9,976 nucleotides of DNA, taken from NCBI GenBank assembly GCA_025463105.1, contig JAOAPW010000138.1, positions 1 to 9,976 on the forward strand. Reading direction: 5' to 3'. The notes below the pieces were generated by a model, which had not been told where the DNA came from, made no database searches, and was given only the letters and a program-made list of their open reading frames with translations. This document shows, one piece after another, positions 1 to 6,338 of the stretch; position 1 is the stretch's first letter, and every line of letters starts with the position of its first letter. The stretch comes from Candidatus Acidiferrum typicum. Its GTDB lineage: Bacteria > Acidobacteriota > Terriglobia > Acidiferrales > UBA7541. The position numbers and the translations under genes were made by a program.

Positions 1-300
1 GGCTACGACATGTCCAATCTCACCACGGTGAAGGGTACCGTGACGCAATTCGATTGGGCGAATCCGCATGTGTGGATCAGTCTCGAAGTGACGGGCGACA
101 AAAATAACCTGGAAAAGTGGAGTGCCGGCGGCCCCAGTCCAAGCCGTATGGCCAATACAGGCTGGGACAAAGATACGCTCAAGCCGGGAGATCAGATTAC
201 CGCCATCGGCCATCGGATCAATGACGGCACGTACTTTTTACGACTCGTGAAAGTTGTGAAATCGGATGGGCGTGAATTGGTTTGCTACGGCGGCCGCTAG
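1..300 (+). CDS. DUF6152-like exported protein, 5' end cut off by window edge
   Basis: The reading frame is open from the first base and ends with TAG at 298-300. The bases before the first ATG (position 10) translate as Gly-Tyr-Asp in frame and continue naturally into the protein, so that ATG is probably internal and the true start, with a signal peptide, lies outside the window. The visible part has a 'VKGTVTQFDWANPHVWI' segment, which resembles the beta-strand core I associate with DUF6152 proteins. Those are small secreted proteins of unknown function, common in soil bacteria and often beginning the mature chain with a His-His-Ser motif. A second strand region, 'GDQITAIGHRINDGTYFLRLVKV', follows and is also typical. 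No enzymatic motif is visible and the role is unknown. The gene converges on the dehydratase downstream, with 54 bases between the stop codons. Family assignment is from memory of the sequence pattern. Confidence 0.65.
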   Translation, partial: GYDMSNLTTVKGTVTQFDWANPHVWISLEVTGDKNNLEKWSAGGPSPSRMANTGWDKDTLKPGDQITAIGHRINDGTYFLRLVKVVKSDGRELVCYGGR

Positions 301-338
301 CTTAAAAATAATATTTTACAGCTGAATCTCCGGTCGCA

Positions 339-366
339 AGTCACCGTTTACCAGTCACCAGTCACT
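339..366. repeat. Four imperfect 7-nt tandem repeats overlapping a stop codon
   Basis: Four consecutive heptamers read AGTCACC, GTTTACC, AGTCACC, AGTCACT. They span the convergent junction and supply the last codons (Ser-Asp-Trp) and the TGA stop of the minus-strand dehydratase. Bases 301-338 before them are A/T-rich at first, including a short AT palindrome around 303-316, and hold no gene. Confidence 0.7.
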
Positions 367-1467
367 TTCTTCCTTCGGCATCCGTTGTCTTTGCGGCACG
401 TCATACCCCGGCTGGGCAGGAATCACTTCAGGATCCATATTTCCGCCGGAAAGAATGATACCAATTCGCAAGCCCTCGGCTCCAAGTTGGCGGTGCAGCG
501 CGGGGGATGCTGCAACTGCTCCGGAAGGTTCAACTCTGCAACGCAAACGTTCGGCAATCAATTGCATGCACTGCACAATTTCCGCTTCGCCAACGAGCGC
601 AATCCGGTCAACGAACAAACGGAGGATGGCGAATGTGCGAGGAGCGAGAGTCGCGCGCAATCCATCGGCCATCGTGGTGCCAACAGCGGCGGGTTCGATG
701 TGTCCGGAGGCAAGAGATCGCGCGGCATCGTCCGCATTTGCCGGTTCACAGCCGATGACGGAAATTTCAGGGCGCAGCGATTTTGCCGCAATGGCGGTGC
801 CGGAGAGAAGGCCGCCTCCCGAGACTGGCGCGCAAATGATATCAAGATCGGGAATCTCTTCCAGAAATTCGAGCGCCGCTGTGCCTTGTCCCGCGATAAC
901 GCGGTCATCATCGAACGGATGAACCAGCACCGCACCGGTTTGACGCTGTACTTCCGCAGCGGTGGACTGGCGCGCCTCCAGGGTTGGCTCGGAAAATATA
1001 ATTTCTGCTCCATAGGCTTCAATGGCTCGAACCTTCACCTTCGGAGCATTATGAGGAACAACAATCCACGCGCGAATGCCGCGCAATTTTGCGGCCAGCG
1101 CGAGCGCCGCTCCGTGGTTACCGGAGGAATGGGTCACCACGCCGCGCGCAGCTTCCGCCTCGCTGAGCGAGAAAACCGCGTTGGCTGCGCCGCGAATTTT
1201 AAATGAACCCGAAAGCTGCAGATTTTCACACTTAAAATACAGCATGGCTCCGGCAAGTTCATCCAGCGCGTCGGAAATCATGACCGGAGTTCGTTCGATA
1301 TGAGGTGAGATGCGCCGGTAGGCTTCTCGAATACTTTCGAGGTCAGGAGTCCCGGAAGATTGGGTGGTCGGAGTATGCAATGAGAAGACTCTTAAAACAG
1401 CAATATTATGGCACAGCTTGTCCCACCGTGGATCACACTCCGGAAATGATGCGCAATTTACTTGCAC
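355..1467 (-). CDS. PLP-dependent threonine/serine dehydratase or serine racemase
   Basis: Fold-type II PLP enzyme of the threonine dehydratase/serine racemase family. It would deaminate threonine or serine to 2-oxobutyrate or pyruvate, or racemise serine, in the cytosol. Visible motifs are SGSFKIRGA with the PLP-binding Lys at about residue 90, SSGNHG at 114-119 (cofactor ring contact), SGGGLLSG at 216-223 (phosphate clamp), EPSGA at 313-317 and SGGN at 340-343. There is no C-terminal ACT domain, so it is not a biosynthetic feedback-regulated IlvA. The farthest start is GTG at 1467, which gives 370 residues but an N-terminal stretch of about 40 residues unlike the family and no clear Shine-Dalgarno. 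A TTG at 1378-1380 (residue 30) has AAGAG upstream and a -10-like TAATAT at 1403-1408, giving 341 residues. That start is plausible. Dehydratase and racemase cannot be separated by eye. Confidence 0.9.
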   Translation of the reverse strand: MQVNCASFPECDPRWDKLCHNIAVLRVFSLHTPTTQSSGTPDLESIREAYRRISPHIERTPVMISDALDELAGAMLYFKCENLQLSGSFKIRGAANAVFSLSEAEAARGVVTHSSGNHGAALALAAKLRGIRAWIVVPHNAPKVKVRAIEAYGAEIIFSEPTLEARQSTAAEVQRQTGAVLVHPFDDDRVIAGQGTAALEFLEEIPDLDIICAPVSGGGLLSGTAIAAKSLRPEISVIGCEPANADDAARSLASGHIEPAAVGTTMADGLRATLAPRTFAILRLFVDRIALVGEAEIVQCMQLIAERLRCRVEPSGAVAASPALHRQLGAEGLRIGIILSGGNMDPEVIPAQPGYDVPQRQRMPKEESDW

Positions 1468-1522
1468 TCTCGTTGCGAGGAGCTAAAATCACAATCACCC
1501 CCTTCCTAATCTAAGAACCGCG

Positions 1523-1549
1523 CGCACACACACGTGCGAGCGGGGAGGA
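1523..1549 (+). promoter_or_regulatory. Small stem-loop followed by strong Shine-Dalgarno of the PilZ gene
   Basis: CGCAC (1523-1527) and GTGCG (1534-1538) can pair around a 6-nt ACACAC loop. A strong ribosome-binding sequence GGGGAGGA follows at 1542-1549, four bases before the ATG at 1554, and it fixes that start. The hairpin is short, and a regulatory role is speculative. Confidence 0.5.
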
Positions 1550-1553
1550 CACG

Positions 1554-1964
1554 ATGAACTCGAGAGAACGTCGGACCGATCCGCGCGTGAATGTGAATGT
1601 GCCTTTGCGTTTTCGCGTGCTGAACATTCCAAATTCAGAGGAATTAACGGGAGAGTCGATAAATATTTCCCAGCGGGGAATACTTTTCGCGACAGCGATT
1701 CCTCTTGATATCGGCACGCCTCTGGAGGTGTGGCTTAAAATGCCGCGTGAACTGGCGGGCGATGCTACGAGCGAAGTGAAATGCGTGGCGCGCGTGGTTC
1801 ATGTTGAACCCAACGCGTTTCTTGGGGGCAAGGCGGGAATTGGTCTGCATATTGAACAGTACCAGGCACGTACTGCCGCCAAAGTGGAGGCGGAGATAGG
1901 CGTTGGAGTAGGGGTAGGAGTCGGTGCAGGGATGGGTGCGGGAAAAGAGCCTTGGGCGAGCTAA
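1554..1964 (+). CDS. PilZ-domain protein (putative c-di-GMP receptor) with Gly-Val tail
   Basis: Single PilZ domain, a small cytosolic beta-barrel that binds cyclic di-GMP in many bacteria and controls motility, exopolysaccharide or transcription through partner proteins. The N-terminus has ERRTDPRV (residues 5-12), which matches the RxxxR ligand loop. The second signature appears as NISQRGILF around residues 37-45, where Asn replaces the more usual Asp of (D/N)xSxxG; this is within normal family variation. The domain ends near residue 105. A C-terminal tail of about 30 residues follows, containing seven Gly-X dipeptides (mostly Gly-Val) encoded by hexanucleotide repeats. The start is set by a strong Shine-Dalgarno sequence. 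The gene stands alone between a divergent dehydratase and a convergent propeller gene, so the context gives no partner. 136 residues is normal for a stand-alone PilZ protein. Confidence 0.88.
   Translation: MNSRERRTDPRVNVNVPLRFRVLNIPNSEELTGESINISQRGILFATAIPLDIGTPLEVWLKMPRELAGDATSEVKCVARVVHVEPNAFLGGKAGIGLHIEQYQARTAAKVEAEIGVGVGVGVGAGMGAGKEPWAS
1899..1940 (+). repeat. Seven degenerate GG-NNNN hexanucleotide repeats in the PilZ gene tail
   Basis: The hexamers GGCGTT, GGAGTA, GGGGTA, GGAGTC, GGTGCA, GGGATG, GGTGCG follow one another in frame and encode Gly-Val x4, Gly-Ala, Gly-Met, Gly-Ala. The plus strand is G-rich with several runs of three or four G. Such a tract could change length by slippage or fold as a G-quadruplex; neither is shown. 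Confidence 0.75.
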
Positions 1965-1978
1965 TCATTTCGGCACAA

Positions 1979-2028
1979 TTCGCGTGACAGCCAGTGGCCA
2001 CATCAGTTTCCACTGGTTGGCACGCGAA
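1979..2028. terminator. Long stem-loop between convergent genes, possible bidirectional terminator
   Basis: Bases 1979-1997 pair with 2010-2028. From outside in there are 8 pairs (TTCGCGTG/CACGCGAA), one A/G mismatch, three pairs including a G-U, then 7 perfect pairs (CCAGTGG/CCACTGG). The 12-nt loop contains the TGA stop codon of the minus-strand propeller gene. It starts 15 bases after the PilZ stop. There is no T-tract on either side, so it is not a canonical intrinsic terminator. Transcription stop or mRNA 3'-end protection for both convergent genes is inferred. Confidence 0.5.
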
Positions 2029-4360
2029 CTGTAGCCTTGGCGCTCGAAACATTTTCAAACTGATCGTACACACGGACAGTAATGGTGTGCTCTCCCGCCG
2101 CGACTTTCGGTAACTGAAAGTCATAATTTTCTCGGGAAGAATCGCTTAAACCGCCGCTGGGGAAAACGAGTGTCCAGTCTTCCGCGTCGATACTGTACTG
2201 TGCACGCGCAATAGAACTCGATGGATGGCTCGCCTGGAATCGCACTCGCACGACCCCAGTCCCGCCCCCACTATCCGCCATAAGCTGTCCGATCGCGGGT
2301 GGCGTGTTGTCCACCTCGAAGCGATCCGACTCGCGTTCGGACGTCAGACTTTCGCCGACCGGATTTCCCGGCGCATCCGTGGCGACGATTTTCAGGTAAT
2401 AGGCGCCGTCCGGCATGGCCGTCGTATCCCACGTATAAAACCGCGTCTCAAGCTTGTCCTTCAGAAGTTTCCACGTCGATTCAGTTTCCCCTCGAAAGTA
2501 AATTGAAAATTCGAGTTGATCCTCATTGGAATCCTCAGCCGTCCAAACAACGGATTGATATCCTTTTTGGGTAAAGCCCTGCGGCACCGCGTCAAATCGC
2601 GCCGTGTTGGTGGAAGCTGCCGCATTGGCAATATTGGCAGCCGAGCTAATCGATGAAGTGGCCGCAAGCTGTGGCATTCGGATTTGTACGGGCGCCTGCG
2701 ATGTCGTGCCCAGGCTGGGGAGTGACACTCCCTGAACGCGGACGCCGGGGCTTTGAATAGCGATGCCGGTCACTTCCGGCGCCACATTTTTAGGTAAGTA
2801 GGCGACGCTTACCCAATCGAGTTCTGGGGCGTTTCCGCCTGCTGCGCCATGCAGCACCGTTTTCCATTGCACAAATCGGGAGGAGGGAGATTCGATTTTA
2901 TCGCCGGCTGCATTCGAGTATGGACCAGCCCAGGGGCTCCAGTTGTTGCCAGGATCCGAGGTGTTTCCGGAGCGCGTATAGAATTCAACTCGCCCGCCGG
3001 CGCCATTCTTCGCAGGGGTAGAGGAAGCGGATTGCCCCCACCACTGCAGGCGGCCCCAACGCGTGAACAGCTTTGCGTCAAATGGCTGCGACTCGTACGA
3101 ACCTTCTGGTTCGTTATCAGGACCCAGAGTCAGAATTTTTCCCGGATTCGCGGCAGCCAGAAATAATTTTCCGCCCGGACCTGATGCCATGGCAGTCACT
3201 TGCCCCGAAGTCGTTCTCACCAGGCGCGAGAAGATGTGACTGCCTTCGAGTTCCAGCACGGCGCCTTGATTGCCGGTGCCCAGCAATAATCTTCCATTTG
3301 GACGCAGACCGAGCGCATAAACGAGATCGTCGCGAGAACTCCATAGCTCTTCAGGCGAATCGTCGGAAGCAATTCGATACACGGAGCTGGACGTAACTGT
3401 CGGAATCGGGGCGAACGGAATACCCTGAATTTGCTGTACCGGAACGGCGACGCCGTTCACCGACACGTTAAAATTCCCAGCCGTTGTAGCTTCTGGAGAC
3501 GGCGCACGAGGACCTGCAGGCGTTGAAAGCGTCTTCTCGCCCGCCGCGGCGACATAAAGATTCCCGCTTGAATCCTGCAGCAACGCCGTAATTTCCTTTT
3601 TTGATGTTTCGTACAAGACAAATGCGCGGTGCGGGTTTCCCGCTTTGGAGATGCGCAAGACGAGTCCGCTCGGCTCGGTGCCGGCCAGAAGGTTGCCGCT
3701 CGAATCAAGCGCGAGCGTGCGAATGTGCGTTTCCTCGCTGCTATAAAAAACTTGCCCCTTACCATCGGGCGCGACGGAGAAAATCTTTCCCGTGTCGCCC
3801 GTGGCTACAAATACGGTCCCATCTTTATCAATAGCCAGATCCCAGATGTATTTTGTTTTGGGATCAAAGAAAACGGAGGATTGTCCCGCAGGGGTGACCT
3901 TATAAACTTTCCCGTCCGGAGACGTGCCTACAAAAAGATTGCCTGAAGCGTCCACGGCGATCGCCTGGGCCGCAAGTTCAGATGATTCAAACACGCTGGT
4001 GGTTTTTCCGTTCGCGTCCAGCCGCAGGACTTTTGCATTCGCGCCGCCCGCGGCGTAGAGATTGCCCTTGGAGTCCGCACGCAAGGCAAGAAGATAGGCG
4101 AGGTTTGCGTCGGCAAACTGCGCGAAGCGCGGCGCAAGGAAAAGCTTGCCATCACTGCGCAGCGCGACGCCTTTCGCCGTCCCTTTGTCAAACTCTTCAA
4201 ATGAGGATTGCCGCCACCATCGCGTGTGTTCCGCGAAAGCAGGCGCTGCGGCCAGCAAAACGGCGCCAATGGAAAGTAGCACAGGCTTCAGCCTATGTGC
4301 CGTTCGCAATCGCCTAAAACCACACAGGCTGAAGCCTGTGCCACTAAAAAAATTGCGCAT
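2003..4360 (-). CDS. Secreted beta-propeller protein with C-terminal Ig-like domains
   Basis: The protein has 785 residues from the ATG at 4360, chosen because GAGGAG (4365-4370) lies just upstream; an in-frame GTG at 4372 has no such signal. A signal peptide (about residues 1-43) has the hydrophobic core LLSIGAVLLAAAPAFA and likely cleavage after AFA. About eight NHL/SMP-30-like strand motifs follow between residues 60 and 430, for example RADSKGNLYAAGG, VDASGNLFVGTSP, IDKDGTVFVATGD, LDSSGNLLAGTEP and LRPNGRLLLGTGN. The C-terminal half looks like Ig/fibronectin-type beta domains, with WSPWAGPYS near 470 and a DNTPPAI linker near 685. No catalytic motif is visible; such proteins usually bind ligands or proteins outside the cytoplasm. 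It lies 40 nt behind the S55 gene, so co-transcription is likely. Oddity: the n-region of the signal peptide is encoded by a pair of REP-like palindromes. Exact function is not recognisable. Confidence 0.85.
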   Translation of the reverse strand: MRNFFSGTGFSLCGFRRLRTAHRLKPVLLSIGAVLLAAAPAFAEHTRWWRQSSFEEFDKGTAKGVALRSDGKLFLAPRFAQFADANLAYLLALRADSKGNLYAAGGANAKVLRLDANGKTTSVFESSELAAQAIAVDASGNLFVGTSPDGKVYKVTPAGQSSVFFDPKTKYIWDLAIDKDGTVFVATGDTGKIFSVAPDGKGQVFYSSEETHIRTLALDSSGNLLAGTEPSGLVLRISKAGNPHRAFVLYETSKKEITALLQDSSGNLYVAAAGEKTLSTPAGPRAPSPEATTAGNFNVSVNGVAVPVQQIQGIPFAPIPTVTSSSVYRIASDDSPEELWSSRDDLVYALGLRPNGRLLLGTGNQGAVLELEGSHIFSRLVRTTSGQVTAMASGPGGKLFLAAANPGKILTLGPDNEPEGSYESQPFDAKLFTRWGRLQWWGQSASSTPAKNGAGGRVEFYTRSGNTSDPGNNWSPWAGPYSNAAGDKIESPSSRFVQWKTVLHGAAGGNAPELDWVSVAYLPKNVAPEVTGIAIQSPGVRVQGVSLPSLGTTSQAPVQIRMPQLAATSSISSAANIANAAASTNTARFDAVPQGFTQKGYQSVVWTAEDSNEDQLEFSIYFRGETESTWKLLKDKLETRFYTWDTTAMPDGAYYLKIVATDAPGNPVGESLTSERESDRFEVDNTPPAIGQLMADSGGGTGVVRVRFQASHPSSSIARAQYSIDAEDWTLVFPSGGLSDSSRENYDFQLPKVAAGEHTITVRVYDQFENVSSAKATVRVPTSGN
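4280..4340. repeat. Inverted pair of REP-like palindromes inside the propeller coding start
   Basis: The unit at 4321-4340 is CACACAGGCTGAAGCCTGTG. Its core CACAGGCT-GA-AGCCTGTG is a perfect 8-bp-arm palindrome. The unit at 4280-4299 is its reverse complement with one mismatch (19 of 20). The 21-base spacer is 4300-4320. This is the BIME-like arrangement of two REP units head to head. Translated on the minus strand they give GTGFSLC (residues 7-13) and HRLKPVL (residues 22-28). I recall this motif as an abundant interspersed repeat in Acidobacteriota, but copy number cannot be checked here. Confidence 0.8.
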
Positions 4361-4364
4361 GAAA

Positions 4365-4394
4365 CTCCTCACGGGCTGCCGTTGCGCGCTGCCC
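4365..4394 (-). promoter_or_regulatory. Intercistronic stem-loop and Shine-Dalgarno of the propeller gene
   Basis: In the 40-base gap between the S55 stop and the propeller ATG, bases 4373-4379 (GGGCTGC) can pair with 4388-4394 (GCTGCCC) with one central mismatch around an 8-nt loop. GAGGAG on the minus strand (4365-4370) follows directly and lies four bases from the ATG at 4360. A role in tuning the second cistron is only a possibility. Confidence 0.4.
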
Positions 4395-4400
4395 GCTCTC

Positions 4401-6248
4401 TTATTTGATTCGTATCGTGATGGAGGACGTTCCCTGAACGACCTGTTCGAGCGGCACGGACCATTCTCCGGCCGCTGATTCCCTCATCACGAGCGAGCTT
4501 GCAGGACCTCCGCGCTGGTCGAGGAGATTGATTTGCGATGCGGGCACGTTTGGCATCACCTTGTCCTGCACCACCATGGTTGGCGATGGGCCCAGCAGGG
4601 TAACGTACAAGCGGTTATTGCGCCGTTCGCGATTGAGCACCGAAATGAGTTGCTCGAGATTTTGCAGGCGCCCTTGCGATCCCGATACAACGCTCATTCG
4701 GTTCAAGGTTCCCGAATCGCTGGCTAGAACCTGCATGCTTGTGCCGCGAATAGCCTGTTGCGGAATGGTGATCTGAACGTCGCGAATCACGGGTGAACCA
4801 CGATAGGGCTTCAACTGCACTTTCACGTTGACGATGTCCCCCGGCGCGGCTTCCGATTTATCCAGCCACGCGCCTTCGATTGTGGTCTGGCGGCGATCGG
4901 GTAAAGCTTCCATGCGCAGCGTCACGCGTTCGATCTTGGCGGTCTCATAGGGATTCGAGAATATTCTTTGGAACACGCCTTGTACGGCGCTGGCGACCGA
5001 AGTTCCATCGGGAACAAACGTATCGGTGGGAGCAAAAAGATTTTCAAGCGTCACGCTCGAGTGTCCCGTAATGTCGATTGAGCCGGTCAGCCGTAACGTC
5101 GTGCCTTCGCCATAGACGCTGTTCTGCACCAGGCCGTTGAGCGCGGCAATGCCCATCAGGATCGGCGAAATTTTCGGATTGGAAATCATACGGAAGGCGC
5201 GATGCTGATCTCCGGCAGGCGTCACGACCGTCATGTCGATAGGAATCAGGCCCGGCGCGGTGCCTAGATGGCCTACCACGGCTGTAACGCGGTCCTGGTC
5301 AAACGCGCCGATTGTGCCACCCACGTTTACAATTTTTGTTGAATCGAGATCCGAGCTGAGAGTCGTCAGCACGCGGCCTCGCGCCATTGGCATCTGCACT
5401 TGTCCGAAACCGAAGAGAGGATGTCCGCAGACATAAATGCGCCCCTCGACAATCATCGTGACGGTGCACGACGCATCCAAAGACAGATCACCTTCCATCA
5501 AAACGGCGCTGACCATGTCTCCAGGCTTGATATCACGATCATCGGGTCTGGCGTCCGCGGTGCCGCCCTGTGTGGCCGCCATTCCAAATCCCGCAAGTTC
5601 TCCAGCATACTGCCGAATCGCGGCCGCGCTGAATCCAGAAAAGACCAGCGGCGTATCAATCGGCTTGAGGAAACTTCCGCCGGGCACTCCAAGCCGCGAT
5701 GTCCAATCGCTGGGCATGTCGAATCGCTGCGCCGTGGACACTTCTTCGGCGCCAGCCCCTCCATGTGACGCGTCCGCAACCATGGTCCCCGGCAGTTGCG
5801 ATTTGGGCAGGCTCAGCATGTTTTCAATCGGCGTGACGCCTGCCAAAGGTTCTTTGGCGAAGATGCCGAGTTTGAGAGACAGCGCGCCCGCCAGTTTTCC
5901 TTCGAAATAAACAGGGCTACCGCTCATGCCCGCGACCACGCCGGTATGCTCAACCTTCGGCCCCAGAAGCTGAACCAGGATGATGGATTCTTTAGGCCCG
6001 AGGAAATTTGGCATCACGCCGATCACCACCAGGTCGAACTTCTCGATCTGATCGCCCGCAAATATCGTCAGTGCTTCGCCCTTCATTCCGGGCTTCACTT
6101 GCGAAAGCGGAAAAATATCCGGATCAGCCGCAAATAGGGCGGGCCCAAACAGGGCAGGACTAACCAGCGCAAAGAGTACGGCGAGAAACAGAAAGCGGGT
6201 AAAATTGACCGGCATCGACGCCCGGCGTTTCATATATTTCATAAACAT
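4401..6248 (-). CDS. SpoIVB-like S55 peptidase-domain exported protein
   Basis: A 615-residue protein with an N-terminal signal/anchor (charged MKRR, then hydrophobic residues about 17-40, likely cut after FAA). The mature part begins with FPLSQVKPGMKGEALTIFAG, typical of secreted S55-family proteins related to sporulation protease SpoIVB. GMSGSP at 107-112 matches the serine loop (Ser109 by analogy with GxSGGP), followed by GKLAGALS and GVTPIENML. CGHPLFGFG at 275-283 supplies a conserved His (276). In Bacillus SpoIVB the His precedes the Ser, so the order here is reversed. The C-terminal 200 residues look like beta-rich accessory domains without clear identity. No PDZ domain is evident. Whether it is an active protease is unknown. 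The ATG at 6248 has no Shine-Dalgarno but a good promoter 9 nt upstream. It is probably the first gene of a two-gene operon with the propeller gene. Confidence 0.82.
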   Translation of the reverse strand: MFMKYMKRRASMPVNFTRFLFLAVLFALVSPALFGPALFAADPDIFPLSQVKPGMKGEALTIFAGDQIEKFDLVVIGVMPNFLGPKESIILVQLLGPKVEHTGVVAGMSGSPVYFEGKLAGALSLKLGIFAKEPLAGVTPIENMLSLPKSQLPGTMVADASHGGAGAEEVSTAQRFDMPSDWTSRLGVPGGSFLKPIDTPLVFSGFSAAAIRQYAGELAGFGMAATQGGTADARPDDRDIKPGDMVSAVLMEGDLSLDASCTVTMIVEGRIYVCGHPLFGFGQVQMPMARGRVLTTLSSDLDSTKIVNVGGTIGAFDQDRVTAVVGHLGTAPGLIPIDMTVVTPAGDQHRAFRMISNPKISPILMGIAALNGLVQNSVYGEGTTLRLTGSIDITGHSSVTLENLFAPTDTFVPDGTSVASAVQGVFQRIFSNPYETAKIERVTLRMEALPDRRQTTIEGAWLDKSEAAPGDIVNVKVQLKPYRGSPVIRDVQITIPQQAIRGTSMQVLASDSGTLNRMSVVSGSQGRLQNLEQLISVLNRERRNNRLYVTLLGPSPTMVVQDKVMPNVPASQINLLDQRGGPASSLVMRESAAGEWSVPLEQVVQGTSSITIRIK

Positions 6249-6257
6249 TTGGTAACC

Positions 6258-6286
6258 ATGATACGCGGACCCCTCGCTGGAATCAA
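6258..6286 (-). promoter_or_regulatory. Sigma-70-like promoter of the S55 gene, leaderless arrangement
   Basis: Read on the minus strand: -35 TTGATT (6281-6286), 17-bp spacer, -10 TATCAT (6258-6263). Only 9 bases separate the -10 box from the ATG at 6248, and no Shine-Dalgarno is present, so transcription would start at or within a few bases of the start codon. It sits in the 90-bp gap after fsr. Confidence 0.5.
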
Positions 6287-6338
6287 TTCGGACTGCAGAT
6301 TCGGTAAAGGGCCTGTACTTTTGCGGACTTCAGTTAGA

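Noticed and set aside
339..366. Short tandem repeats considered as a CRISPR remnant
   Set aside because: Units are 7 nt and contiguous, with no spacers and no cas gene in the window.
385..1206. A 273-codon plus-strand reading frame antisense to the dehydratase
   Set aside because: Composition is Arg/Gly/Asn-rich with no family signal, and it lies fully opposite a gene with clear PLP-enzyme motifs. It is a by-product of codon bias.
5437..5910. A 157-codon plus-strand frame antisense to the S55 gene
   Set aside because: Low-complexity Ser/Pro/Ala composition, opposite conserved S55 motifs.
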